From Streptomyces sp. GS7 (lineage in GTDB: Bacteria; Actinomycetota; Actinomycetes; Streptomycetales; Streptomycetaceae), in the NCBI RefSeq assembly GCF_009834125.1, contig NZ_CP047146.1:6689501-6753500 (forward strand): 64,000 bases of DNA, read 5' to 3'. Position numbers and translations under genes: made by a program. The notes under the pieces are model-generated. The model did not search any database and was not told where the DNA came from. It saw only the letters and a list, made by a program, of their open reading frames with translations. Below, piece by piece: positions 51,343 to 60,011 of the stretch. Position 1 is the first letter of the stretch, and every line of letters begins with the position of its first letter.

Positions 51343-52332
51343 TCAGGCGCCGGCCGGTCCGCCCTCCGGGCCCGCCCCCTTCCGCGCCCGGGCGTTCTGC
51401 GCACGGGCCGCCGCCGTGCCGGCCGACGGCCACACCCGGTCCAGGGCGGCGTTCATCGCGGCCCCGACCAGGACCGCGAAGGCGGACACCCCGATCCACA
51501 GGAGGACCGCGACCGGGGCCGCCAACGAGCCGTAGATGGTGGGCCCTTCGACCGCCGCGGTCAGGTAGAGGCGCAGCAGGAAGCTGCCCAGCAGCCACAT
51601 CGCGAGCGCGACGACGGCGCCGGGGATGTCCTCCCGCCAGGGCGAACGGACCGGTACGGAGACGTGGTAGAGGGTGGTGAGGAAGGCGATCGAGAGGATC
51701 AGCACGACCGGCCAGTACAGGGCGCGGATGATGTCCTCGCCGTCCGGGAGCCAGCCGGCGACGGCGTCCGGGCCGGCGACCATCAGGGGCAGCGCGACCG
51801 TCCCGGCCGCCAGCGCGGCCAGGTAGAGGACGAAGGACAGCAGCCGGGTGCGGACGATGCCGCGGCGGCCGTCGAGGCCGTACATGATCGTGATGGTGTC
51901 GACGAAGACGTTGACCGCGCGGGAGCCGGACCACAGCGCGATGGCGAAGCCGACCGAGATGACGTCGGGGCGGCGGCCGGTGAACACGTCGTTCAGCAGC
52001 GGGCGGGCGACCTCGTCGACGCCCCGGCTGGAGAGGACGGTGCCGGAGGCGCGCAGGATGTGCGCCCGGACGCCGTCGATGGTGGCGTGGCCGATCCAGG
52101 GCTCCGTGTAGCCGAGGACGCCGACGAGTCCGAGGATCAGCGGCGGCAGCGAGAGCAGGCACCAGAACGCGGCCTCGGCGGCGAGCCCGGTGACCCGGTA
52201 CTCCATGCAGCCGGCGACGATGTCCTTGAGGAGCAGCCAGGCCAGCCGTCGCTTGGAGACGTTGCGGTAGAGGGCCCTGGCCCGGGTGAGACGGCCCGCG
52301 GGCCGCTCGGGTGGTTCGTTCGCCGGCTGCAC
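51343..52332 (-). CDS. YihY/BrkB-family membrane protein
   Basis: 329 residues, six hydrophobic helices. Family pattern: GLAAEAAFWCLLSLPPLILGLVG in helix 1, LWSGSRAVNVFVDTITIMYG, and PVAVLLWIGVSAFAVLVGAAMN at the end. Function of the family is uncertain; it was once misnamed ribonuclease BN. The GTG is the only reasonable upstream start, with AAGGAC almost touching it. Only 18 bp separate it from the divergent acyl-CoA dehydrogenase gene, and 7 bp from the convergent IclR stop. Confidence 0.82.
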   Translation of the reverse strand: MQPANEPPERPAGRLTRARALYRNVSKRRLAWLLLKDIVAGCMEYRVTGLAAEAAFWCLLSLPPLILGLVGVLGYTEPWIGHATIDGVRAHILRASGTVLSSRGVDEVARPLLNDVFTGRRPDVISVGFAIALWSGSRAVNVFVDTITIMYGLDGRRGIVRTRLLSFVLYLAALAAGTVALPLMVAGPDAVAGWLPDGEDIIRALYWPVVLILSIAFLTTLYHVSVPVRSPWREDIPGAVVALAMWLLGSFLLRLYLTAAVEGPTIYGSLAAPVAVLLWIGVSAFAVLVGAAMNAALDRVWPSAGTAAARAQNARARKGAGPEGGPAGA

Positions 52333-52350
52333 GTCCTTACCGTATCTGCC

Positions 52351-53994
52351 ATGGCAGCAACCACTCATATCGTGACGAACCAGCCCCCGCCGCTGACCGG
52401 GTACGACGTCTTCGGGTCCGACCCGGCGCTCACCGCGGGCATCGCCCGGTACGTCGCCGCGGAGCGCCTCGGCGAGGTGCGGGAGGAACTGGGCCGGCTG
52501 GGGCGGGCGGCCGGCTCCGCGCAGGTGCAGCGCTGGGGCGCGCAGGCCAACGCGCACCCGCCGGTGCTGCGCACCCACGACCGCTACGGGCACCGCATCG
52601 ACGAGGTGGAGTTCCACCCCGCCTGGCACCGGCTGCTCGGCCATGCCGTCGGCGCCGGCCTCACCGGCGCCTGGTCGCGCCCGGACGGGCACGTCCGGCG
52701 GACCGCCGGCTTCGTCGTGTGGTCGCAGGCCGAGGCCGGCCACGGCTGCCCGCTGTCGATGACCCATGCGGCGGTGCCGGCGCTGCGCGCCGAGCCGGAG
52801 TTGGCGGCGGTCTGGGAGCCGCTGCTGACCTCGCGGGTGTACGACCCGGAGCTGCGCCCGGCCGCCGCGAAGGCGGGCGCGCTGGCCGGGATGGCGATGA
52901 CGGAGAAGCAGGGCGGCAGTGACGTCCGCGCCACCACCACGCGCGCCGAGCCGCTGGCGGCGGCCGGGGAGTACGTCCTGACGGGGCACAAGTGGTTCTG
53001 CTCCGCGCCGATGTCGGACGTGTTCCTGGTGCTGGCGCAGGCGCCGGGTGGGCTGACGTGCTTTCTGCTGCCGCGGGTGCTGCCGGACGGCGGCCGCAAC
53101 CCGTTCCTGCTCCAGCGGCTCAAGGACAAGCTCGGCAACCGCTCGAACGCCTCGGCCGAGGTGGAGTTCGACGGGCGCACCTGGGCGCGCCGGGTCGGCG
53201 AGGAGGGGCGCGGGGTGGCGACGATCATCGGGATGGTCGCGGCGACCCGGCTGGACTGCGTCAGCGGGGCGGCGGCGGTGATGCGGCAGGCGGTGGCACA
53301 GGCGGTGCACCACGCCGCGTACCGGGAGGCGTTCGGCGGGCGGCTGGTCGACAAGCCGCTGATGCGCAACGTGCTGGCCGATCTGGCGCTGGAGTCGGAG
53401 GCGGCGACGACGCTCGCGCTGCGGCTGGCGGCGGCCTACGACGGGGGCACCGAGCGGGACCGGGCCCTGCTGCGGCTGGCGGTGCCGGCGGCCAAGTACT
53501 GGGTGGCCAAGCGGTGCACGCCGGTGGTCGCGGAGGCGCTGGAGTGCCTGGGCGGCAACGGCTACGTCGAGGAGTCGGGGCTGCCCCGGCTGCTGCGCGA
53601 GGCGCCGCTGAACTCCTTGTGGGAGGGCTCGGGCAACGTCCAGGCGCTCGACGTGCTGCGGGCACTGCGGCGCGAACCGGAGGCGCTCGACGCGTACTTG
53701 ACGGAGATCGGCACGGCCCGCGGCGCGGACCACCGGCTCGACCGGGCGATCAGGGAGCTGCTGACCGAACTCGCCGACCTGGAGGGCATCGAGGCGCGCG
53801 CCCGGCGGCTGGCGGAGCGGCTGGCGCTGGTGCTCCAGGGTTCGCTGCTGGTGCGGTACGCGCCGCCGGAGGTCGCGGACGCGTTCTGCGCCGGCCGGCT
53901 GGGCGGCGACGCGGGCGCGGCGTTCGGCACGCTGCCGCACACGCTCGGCCTGGCGGCGGTGGTGGAGCGGGCACGGCCGGCGGTGGCGGGGTAG
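52351..53994 (+). CDS. AidB-like acyl-CoA dehydrogenase family protein
   Basis: 547 residues. Strong match in form to AidB: MTEKQGGSDVRATTTRAEP, TGHKWFCSAPMSDVFLVLAQ, LKDKLGNRSNASAEVEFDG, and CLGGNGYVEESGLPRLLREAPLN. E. coli AidB is an FAD protein of the alkylation response that binds DNA; true acyl-CoA activity is weak. The start ATG has no ribosome site; a GTG at 52372 is the alternative. No ada/alk genes are nearby. Confidence 0.88.
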   Translation: MAATTHIVTNQPPPLTGYDVFGSDPALTAGIARYVAAERLGEVREELGRLGRAAGSAQVQRWGAQANAHPPVLRTHDRYGHRIDEVEFHPAWHRLLGHAVGAGLTGAWSRPDGHVRRTAGFVVWSQAEAGHGCPLSMTHAAVPALRAEPELAAVWEPLLTSRVYDPELRPAAAKAGALAGMAMTEKQGGSDVRATTTRAEPLAAAGEYVLTGHKWFCSAPMSDVFLVLAQAPGGLTCFLLPRVLPDGGRNPFLLQRLKDKLGNRSNASAEVEFDGRTWARRVGEEGRGVATIIGMVAATRLDCVSGAAAVMRQAVAQAVHHAAYREAFGGRLVDKPLMRNVLADLALESEAATTLALRLAAAYDGGTERDRALLRLAVPAAKYWVAKRCTPVVAEALECLGGNGYVEESGLPRLLREAPLNSLWEGSGNVQALDVLRALRREPEALDAYLTEIGTARGADHRLDRAIRELLTELADLEGIEARARRLAERLALVLQGSLLVRYAPPEVADAFCAGRLGGDAGAAFGTLPHTLGLAAVVERARPAVAG

Positions 53995-54212
53995 TGGCGG
54001 GGGAGCGCCCGGCCGGCGGTGCGCGGCGCGGGCTGCGGCCCTGGCTTTCCGGGGCCACCGGCCGCGCCCGCCGGCTGGTCGGCGCGGCGGCGGTTCCCCG
54101 CCGGTCGCCGGAGCCGTCAGCAGTCGGCCCCGGCGGGACGGGGACGGGGGTTCACCGCCGCCGCGCCGGTGTCAGGGAGCGGTGCCGCGCCGACTCGGCG
54201 CCGTTCCCGGTC

Positions 54213-54629
54213 TCAGGGCCACCGCGACGGGTCCGGCTCGGTGCGCCCGCGCAGCGCCGCGTCGATGGCCACGATGATCTCGGCGTCCGGCACGTCCGGC
54301 CGGAAGCCGACCAGCACACCGCGGGCCTCGTAGTAGCGGATCACGCGCAGCGCGTCGCCGGTGCCGTCCTGCCCCGTCTCCCGCAGGTGGACGACGAGGT
54401 CGGCGGTGGCCGGTGCGGGCAGCGGACCGCCGAAGCGCGCGACCCGGTCGAGGAGTTGCGGCGCGCCGTCGATCACATAGCCGCCGGCGGGCAGCGGCTG
54501 ACGCCTGATCAGCACGTCGACCGCGGTCAGCCGCGGGACCCGGTAGTGCTCGGCGAGCCGGGCGGCCCGCGCGATACGGCCTCCCGCGCTGGCGCCGATC
54601 ACCACGACACGCGGGGCGGCAGCCACCAT
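54213..54629 (-). CDS. Truncated adenylate-kinase-like protein without Walker A lysine
   Basis: 138 residues from ATG with GGAGGGG 7 nt upstream. The order of motifs copies adenylate kinase: VVVIGASAGGRIARAARLAEHYRVP (P-loop position, normally GPPGAGKGT), GGYVIDGAPQLLDR (normally GFVLDGFPRT), then LVVHLRE and ALRVIRYYEARGVLVGF. The lysine, the LID domain and the arginine of FPRT are missing, so it should not phosphorylate AMP. Probably a regulatory or decaying paralogue. The next gene upstream is divergent. Confidence 0.7.
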   Translation of the reverse strand: MVAAAPRVVVIGASAGGRIARAARLAEHYRVPRLTAVDVLIRRQPLPAGGYVIDGAPQLLDRVARFGGPLPAPATADLVVHLRETGQDGTGDALRVIRYYEARGVLVGFRPDVPDAEIIVAIDAALRGRTEPDPSRWP

Positions 54630-54816
54630 GGCGAGTCCCCTCCCACACCGTGCCGGCGACGCGGTGCGGCCGATGGCTTCCTCGGCGGGCAGCCGGCGGG
54701 TTCTCCGACGGGTGACCGGCGAATCCTCCGGCGGCGGGTCGCCCCCGCCCTGAGGGCGTGGGAGAGGTTCGCCATCGGCCGCGGTCACCAGATTCCCCGC
54801 TGGGCGTCATAGGCCA

Positions 54817-54835
54817 CAACGGTTGCACCCCGTTG
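54817..54835. promoter_or_regulatory. Inverted repeat upstream of the GAF regulator
   Basis: CAACGG-TTGCACC-CCGTTG, 6-bp arms, about 85 bp before the GAF regulator and in the 291-bp divergent gap. It also contains TTGCA twice. Possible operator. Confidence 0.4.
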
Positions 54836-54920
54836 CAGCGGATCTTCCCAATGCCCCTTCTCCGGAAGGCCGGTGACGGCACGATGGGCACACCGGGTGA
54901 CAGGCACAGCGGGGAGCGGC

Positions 54921-56312
54921 GTGAGCGACAGACCGATCGACAGCACCGGTGCGCGGACGACCGACCGGTCGCACGACAGACCGGTCGAGAGCGCCGTCCG
55001 GTCGGCCCAGGACATCCGGGAGACGGCCCGGCGGCTCGCCACGGTCCACGAGGCGGCGCTCACCGGCGAGCTGCCGTCGGACGCGGCGCGCGACGCGCCC
55101 CGTCCGGTCATCGGCGAGTCCTGGCGCCGGGTGCTCGGCTCGGGCGTGGACCCGGACCGGGTACGCGCCCAGCAGCCGCTGTCCGTGGCGGAGTTGGAGC
55201 ACCGGCGGCAGCACTCGCAGCTGGCGTCGATACTGCCGGTGCTCAGCGGCGGGCTGCTGCCGACCGCGGACGCCGCGCAGCAGATCATGGTGGTCACCGA
55301 CGCCGAGGGCCGGCTGCTGTGGCGGGAGGGCAGTGCGCCGATCCGGCGGATGGCCGACCGGCTGGGCTTCGACAAGGGCGCCGACTGGACGGAGGGGGTC
55401 GTCGGCACGAACGCCATCGGCACCGCGCTGGTGGCCCGCAGCCCGGTGCTGGTGCACTCCGCCGAGCACTTCCTGCGCAGCCACCACAGCTGGACCTGCG
55501 CCGCGGCGCCGCTGCACGACCCTCGCGACGGGCGGCTGCTGGGCACCGTCGACATCAGCGGTCCGGCCCACTCCTTCCATCCCACGACGCTCTCGCTGGT
55601 CTCCGCGGTCGCCCGGCTCGCGGAGGGCGAGCTGCGCACCCGCCACCACGCGTCGCTGGAGCGGCTGCGGTCGAGCGCGGCACCGGTGCTGGCGCGGATC
55701 GGCGGACGGGCGCTGGCCGTCGATCCCAACGGCTGGACGGCGGCGGTGACGGGGATGACGCCGCCGGACCGGGTGGCGCTGCCGAAGACGCCGGTGGCCG
55801 GGCCGCTGTGGCTGCCGCGGTACGGGATGTGCACCCTGGAGCCGCTGCCCGGCGGCTGGCTGATCCGGCTCGGCCGGCCGGAGCCGACGCCGCGGCCGCA
55901 CCGGGTGGTGCTGGACGTCGGCGGGCGCGACGGCCCGGCGGTCACCGTCGCAGGACCGGCCGGCAGCTGGTCGCACGCGCTGTCCCCGCGCCATGCCGAG
56001 CTGCTGTTCCTGCTCGCCGCGCACCCGCGCGGACGCAGCGCCGCCGAGCTGGCCCGGGACCTGTTCGGCGACGGGGGCCGTACGGTGACGGTGCGCGCCG
56101 AGCTGTCCCGGCTGCGCCGTCATCTGGCGGGGGTGCTGGCCCACCGGCCCTACCGCTTCGCGGACGGGGTGGAGGTGGAGCTGCGGCTGCCGCCCCGGCC
56201 GCTGGAGCTGCTGCCGCACTCCACGGCGCCCGCGGTGCTGGCGGCCCGCCGGGGCGGCGGCTTCGCGGCAGGCGGCGCCCGCGTCCCACCACATGGACGC
56301 GGTGTTCCGTGA
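54921..56312 (+). CDS. GAF-domain transcriptional regulator (AcoR-like, no AAA domain)
   Basis: 463 residues from GTG with GGGGAG just upstream. The N-terminal segment RPVIGESWRRVLGSGVDPDR and the GAF domain (about 95-245, MVVTDAEGRLLWREG ... WTEGVVGTNAIGTAL) are those of AcoR-type activators. The sigma-54 AAA domain and Fis-type HTH are absent. Instead a C-terminal winged-helix-like stretch (LSPRHAELLFLLAAHPRGRSAAELARDLFG, RAELSRLRRHL) probably binds DNA. Common in actinobacteria near alcohol or aldehyde oxidation genes; none are adjacent here. Confidence 0.85.
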   Translation: MSDRPIDSTGARTTDRSHDRPVESAVRSAQDIRETARRLATVHEAALTGELPSDAARDAPRPVIGESWRRVLGSGVDPDRVRAQQPLSVAELEHRRQHSQLASILPVLSGGLLPTADAAQQIMVVTDAEGRLLWREGSAPIRRMADRLGFDKGADWTEGVVGTNAIGTALVARSPVLVHSAEHFLRSHHSWTCAAAPLHDPRDGRLLGTVDISGPAHSFHPTTLSLVSAVARLAEGELRTRHHASLERLRSSAAPVLARIGGRALAVDPNGWTAAVTGMTPPDRVALPKTPVAGPLWLPRYGMCTLEPLPGGWLIRLGRPEPTPRPHRVVLDVGGRDGPAVTVAGPAGSWSHALSPRHAELLFLLAAHPRGRSAAELARDLFGDGGRTVTVRAELSRLRRHLAGVLAHRPYRFADGVEVELRLPPRPLELLPHSTAPAVLAARRGGGFAAGGARVPPHGRGVP

Positions 56313-56418
56313 TGTGGCGAGGGCCCGGTACGGGTCCGGACGGCCCGGCGCGGCGGGGCCGCGGGCCGGCCCCGCCGCGGGGCGCGACCCGCCGCCGGCG
56401 GTGTGATGTGCTGGCCCC

Positions 56419-57009
56419 ATGAGCCACCACGTCACCACCTGGCACCTCGAACAGACCTCGCCGGCCGACCTCGTGCCCGCCGCGGAGCCGCCCGCCGACC
56501 AGGGTGTGCTCATCGTCCGCTCCGAGGTACCGTCGCCGGAGTTCAGCCGCTTCCTCTATACGGCGGTCGGCGGCGACATCCTGTGGACCGACCGGCTGGC
56601 GTGGCCGTACGCCCGGTGGGCCGAGCAGCTCGCGCGGCCGGGCGTGGAGACCTGGGTGGCGTACGAGCGCGGTACGCCCGCCGGTTTCATCGAGCTGGAC
56701 CCGCAGCCGGAGGGGGCGGTGGAGATCGCCTACTTCGGGCTGCTGCCGGCGTTCCGGGGCCGGCGGATCGGCGGGCATCTGCTCGCCCACGGGACGGCGC
56801 GCGCCTGGGACCTGGCCGGACGGTGGCCGCAGCGGCCGGAGACGAAGCGGGTGTGGCTGCACACCTGCAGCGACGACGGGCCGCACGCGCGGGCCAATTA
56901 CGAGCGGCGCGGCTTCCGGGTGTACGCGACGGAGGTGACCGAGGAGCCCGAGGTCGCGATGCCGGGCCCGTGGCCGGATGCCGGACCGCTGACGCCCGCC
57001 GAAAAGTGA
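56419..57009 (+). CDS. GNAT-family N-acetyltransferase
   Basis: 196 residues. Acetyl-CoA-binding motif A reads YFGLLPAFRGRRIGGHLL, followed by WLHTCSDDGPHARANYERRGFRVY (motif B). Substrate not deducible. The ATG has no ribosome site nearby. The gene ends 92 bp before the leader peptide of the sulfite reductase operon and is probably a separate unit. Confidence 0.88.
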   Translation: MSHHVTTWHLEQTSPADLVPAAEPPADQGVLIVRSEVPSPEFSRFLYTAVGGDILWTDRLAWPYARWAEQLARPGVETWVAYERGTPAGFIELDPQPEGAVEIAYFGLLPAFRGRRIGGHLLAHGTARAWDLAGRWPQRPETKRVWLHTCSDDGPHARANYERRGFRVYATEVTEEPEVAMPGPWPDAGPLTPAEK

Positions 57010-57035
57010 CCGAGGCCACACCGTCTCGCGATCCG

Positions 57036-57049
57036 GGACACCTGTGTCC
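57036..57049. promoter_or_regulatory. Perfect palindrome upstream of the sulfate-assimilation leader
   Basis: GGACAC-CT-GTGTCC, 6-bp arms, 53 bp before the leader start and just upstream of TATCTT (57051-57056), which could be a -10 element. A repressor site overlapping the promoter is likely. Confidence 0.5.
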
Positions 57050-57101
57050 ATATCTTGGATAACGGTGGACTGGCCGGAGAACGGCGTGCCACGCTTCCGT
57101 C

Positions 57102-57185
57102 ATGTCCAGAGCTGGAATTGCCTTGGTGAGTCGGCGGCACGTCGACCTCGGCCGCATGTCCAGCGCCATTTGTCGGGCAGGCTGA
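57102..57185 (+). CDS. Cysteine-containing leader peptide of the sulfite reductase operon
   Basis: 27 residues reading MSRAGIALVSRRHVDLGRMS then SAICRAG and stop. The core ALVSRRHVDLGRMSSAIC matches short Streptomyces leaders found before sulfite reductase genes and named putative leader peptide in public annotation (from memory). The single Cys codon close to the stop suits ribosome-stalling control by cysteinyl-tRNA. A hairpin begins 13 nt after the stop. No strong ribosome site precedes it. Confidence 0.75.
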   Translation: MSRAGIALVSRRHVDLGRMSSAICRAG

Positions 57186-57197
57186 CGCTGCACGATC

Positions 57198-57213
57198 AGG
57201 GGTCCTGACCCCT
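57198..57213 (+). promoter_or_regulatory. Attenuator-like hairpin after the leader peptide
   Basis: AGGGGTC-CT-GACCCCT is a perfect inverted repeat. The overlapping TCAGG-GGT-CCTGA (57196-57208) can form instead, so two structures compete. Its position right after the leader fits attenuation of the cys operon. The remaining about 190 bp before the reductase gene shows no gene. Confidence 0.55.
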
Positions 57214-57404
57214 CCGTATCCGGACAGCACTCGGCACCACCGCTCCACGCCGTCCCCATCGTCGCGGACGCGCGCACCCGCCCGACCAGCAGCTCACCGC
57301 CGACGCGTGCCCACGCGCCGCACTTCGGTGTGTCCGCACAGGTCGCCGGGGGGTACGCCGCACCCGTCCGCACCCCTTTGAGCCGCCCAGAAGGACGTAC
57401 ACCC

Positions 57405-59099
57405 ATGGCCGCCAACCCGGATCTCCCCTCCGCCACGACCCGCCGCAAGGCCGGACGCCACCGCGGCGAGGGACAGTGGGCCGTTGGTCACTTCACGCCA
57501 CTCAACGGCAACGAGCAGTTCAAGAAGGACGATGACGGTCTCAATGTGCGGACACGCATTGAGACGATCTACGCCAAGTCCGGCTTCGACTCGATCGACC
57601 CCAACGACCTGCGGGGACGGATGCGCTGGTGGGGCCTCTACACCCAGCGCAAGCCCGGGATCGACGGCGGCAAGACCGCGATCCTGGAGCCGGAGGAGCT
57701 GGACGACAAGTACTTCATGATGCGGGTGCGCATCGACGGCGGCCGGCTCACCGTGCCGCAGCTGCGCGCCATCGGCGAGGTCTCCGAGCAGTACGCGCGC
57801 GGCACCGCGGACATCACCGACCGGCAGAACATCCAGCTGCACTGGGTCCGCATCGAGGACGTGCCCGCCATCTGGGAGAAGCTGGAGTCCGTGGGGCTGT
57901 CCACGACCGAGGCGTGCGGCGACTGCCCGCGGGTGATCATCGGCTCCCCGGTCGCCGGTATCGCCGCGGACGAGATCATCGACGGCACCCCCGCCGTGGA
58001 CGAGATCCACGAGCGGTACATCGGCAGCAAGGAATTCTCCAACCTGCCGCGCAAGTTCAAGACCGCGATCTCCGGCTCGCCCGTCCAGGACGTGGTCCAC
58101 GAGATCAACGACGTGGCCTTCGTCGGCGTGGTGCACCCCGAGCACGGACCGGGCTTCGACCTGTGGGTCGGCGGCGGCCTGTCCACCAACCCCAAGCTCG
58201 CGCAGCGGCTGGGCACCTGGGTGCCGCTGGACGAGGTCGCCGACGTCTGGGCCGGCGTGGTGGGGATCTTCCGCGACTACGGCTACCGGCGGCTGCGCAA
58301 CCGCGCCCGCCTGAAGTTCCTGATGGCCGACTGGGGCCCGGAGAAGTTCCGCCGGGTGCTGGAGGACGAGTACCTGCAGCGCAAGCTGGTCGACGGCCCG
58401 GCGCCCGAGGAGCCCGCGCAGAAGTGGCGGGACCACATCGGCGTGCACCGGCAGCAGGACGGCCGCTTCTACGTGGGCTTCGCACCGCGCGTCGGCCGGG
58501 TGGACGGCACCACCCTGACCAAGATCGCCGAACTGGCCGCGGCACACGGCTCCGACCGGCTGCGTACCACCGTCGAGCAGAAGATGATCATCCTCGACGT
58601 GACGGAGGACCAGGTCGACCCGCTGGTCGCCGGACTGGAGGCGCTGGACTTCCAGGTCAGGCCCTCGCCCTTCCGCCGCGGCACGATGGCCTGCACCGGC
58701 ATCGAGTTCTGCAAGCTGGCGATCGTGGAGACCAAGGGCCGCGGTTCGTCCCTGATCGACGAACTGGAGCGCCGCCTCCCGGAGTTCGACGAGCCGCTGA
58801 CCATCAACCTCAACGGCTGCCCGAACGCCTGCGCCCGCATCCAGGTCGCGGACATCGGCCTCAAGGGCCAGCTGGTGCTGGACGACGACGGCAACCAGGT
58901 CGAGGGCTACCAGGTGCACCTGGGCGGCGCGCTGGGCCTGGAGCCCGGCTTCGGCCGCAAGGTCCGCGGCCTGAAGGTGACCGCCGACGAACTGCCGGAC
59001 TACATCGAGCGGTTGCTGCGCACCTTCCAGGAGCAGCGCACGGCGGGCGAGCGGTTCGCCACCTGGGCGGCGCGTGCCGAAGAGGGTGCGCTGAAGTGA
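57405..59099 (+). CDS. sirA: Ferredoxin-dependent assimilatory sulfite reductase
   Basis: 564 residues, ATG with AGAAGGAC 9 nt upstream. Sirohaem/[4Fe-4S] reductase: CTGIEFC and NGCPNAC (about residues 430 and 470) ligate the cluster and sirohaem. The tyrosine of RWWGLYTQRKPG and cysteine of EACGDCPRV correspond to the Tyr-Cys cross-link of Mycobacterium SirA (NirA). It reduces sulfite to sulfide with ferredoxin. First enzyme gene of the operon; its stop overlaps the next start (GTGA). Confidence 0.94.
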   Translation: MAANPDLPSATTRRKAGRHRGEGQWAVGHFTPLNGNEQFKKDDDGLNVRTRIETIYAKSGFDSIDPNDLRGRMRWWGLYTQRKPGIDGGKTAILEPEELDDKYFMMRVRIDGGRLTVPQLRAIGEVSEQYARGTADITDRQNIQLHWVRIEDVPAIWEKLESVGLSTTEACGDCPRVIIGSPVAGIAADEIIDGTPAVDEIHERYIGSKEFSNLPRKFKTAISGSPVQDVVHEINDVAFVGVVHPEHGPGFDLWVGGGLSTNPKLAQRLGTWVPLDEVADVWAGVVGIFRDYGYRRLRNRARLKFLMADWGPEKFRRVLEDEYLQRKLVDGPAPEEPAQKWRDHIGVHRQQDGRFYVGFAPRVGRVDGTTLTKIAELAAAHGSDRLRTTVEQKMIILDVTEDQVDPLVAGLEALDFQVRPSPFRRGTMACTGIEFCKLAIVETKGRGSSLIDELERRLPEFDEPLTINLNGCPNACARIQVADIGLKGQLVLDDDGNQVEGYQVHLGGALGLEPGFGRKVRGLKVTADELPDYIERLLRTFQEQRTAGERFATWAARAEEGALK

Positions 59100-59302
59100 G
59101 CGAACGCGCGGTTCCGTTCCACTGCCCGTACTGCGGCGACGAGGACCTGCGGCCTTCGGAAGGCGAAGGGACCTCCCGCGGAGAGGGCGCAGCCTGGGAA
59201 TGCCGGTCCTGCAGCCGGGCGTTCCGGCTCAAGTTCCTGGGCCTGCTGGCCCCCGGAGCCACCGGCTCCGCCCCTGCCGCTTCCGACGGAGGTAGCTCGT
59301 GA
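59096..59302 (+). CDS. Small zinc-ribbon protein in the sulfate operon
   Basis: 68 residues from GTG, overlapping both neighbours by GTGA. Two CxxC pairs (HCPYCGDEDLR and ECRSCSRAF) about 25 residues apart form a zinc ribbon; the tail is Ala/Gly/Ser-rich. Its tight coupling to sirA and cysH implies a role in sulfite reduction, cluster or electron delivery, or regulation. No characterised homologue comes to mind. Confidence 0.8.
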   Translation: MSERAVPFHCPYCGDEDLRPSEGEGTSRGEGAAWECRSCSRAFRLKFLGLLAPGATGSAPAASDGGSS

Positions 59303-59988
59303 CCACCGCAACCGACCTTCAGCGGCTCGCCGAAGAGGCGGGCCGCGACCTGGAGGACGCGTCCGCCCTGGACATCCTCCGGTGGGCCGCCGAGACCTTC
59401 GGGCCGCGCTTCTGCGTCACCTCCTCGATGGAGGACGCGGTCGTCGCGCACCTGGCCTCGCGCGCCTTTCCCGGCGTGGACGTGGTGTTCCTGGACACCG
59501 GCTACCACTTCCCGGAGACCATCGGCACCCGGGACGCGGTGGCGGCGGTGATGGACGTCAACGTCATCACCCTGACGCCCCGTCAGACCGTGGCCGAGCA
59601 GGACGCCGAGTACGGGCCGAGGCTGCACGACCGCGACCCCGACCTGTGCTGCGCGCTGCGCAAGGTCAAGCCCCTGGAAGAGGGCCTGACCGGCTACGAC
59701 GCCTGGGCGACCGGGCTGCGCCGGGACGAGTCGCCGACCCGGGCGAACACCCCGGTCGTCGGCTGGGACGCCCGGCGGCGGAAGGTGAAGGTCTCCCCGA
59801 TCGCCCGCTGGACGCAGGCGGACGTGGACGCGTACGTCGCCGAGCACGGCGTGCTCACCAACCCGCTGCTGACGGACGGCTACGCCTCCGTCGGCTGCGC
59901 CCCCTGCACCCGGCGGGTGCTGGCGGGCGAGGACGCGCGGGCCGGGCGCTGGGCCGGCAGCAACAAGACCGAGTGCGGACTGCACTGA
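59299..59988 (+). CDS. cysH: Adenylylsulfate reductase (CysH type)
   Basis: 229 residues from GTG with GGAGG upstream. PP-loop region FCVTSSMEDAVVAHL, then CCALRKVKPL and GCAPCTRRV. The paired cysteines bind a [4Fe-4S] cluster, marking an APS rather than PAPS reductase. The C-terminus ECGLH holds the catalytic cysteine. Makes sulfite from APS with thioredoxin. A coexisting APS kinase gene follows, so PAPS may serve other uses. Confidence 0.94.
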   Translation: MTTATDLQRLAEEAGRDLEDASALDILRWAAETFGPRFCVTSSMEDAVVAHLASRAFPGVDVVFLDTGYHFPETIGTRDAVAAVMDVNVITLTPRQTVAEQDAEYGPRLHDRDPDLCCALRKVKPLEEGLTGYDAWATGLRRDESPTRANTPVVGWDARRRKVKVSPIARWTQADVDAYVAEHGVLTNPLLTDGYASVGCAPCTRRVLAGEDARAGRWAGSNKTECGLH

Positions 59989-60011
59989 TGGCGGAGTTTT
60001 TGGAGACACAG

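Noticed and set aside
54921..56312. Sigma-54-dependent activator
   Set aside because: The AAA+ domain with GAFTGA motif is absent, and the C-terminus is a different winged-helix-like segment.
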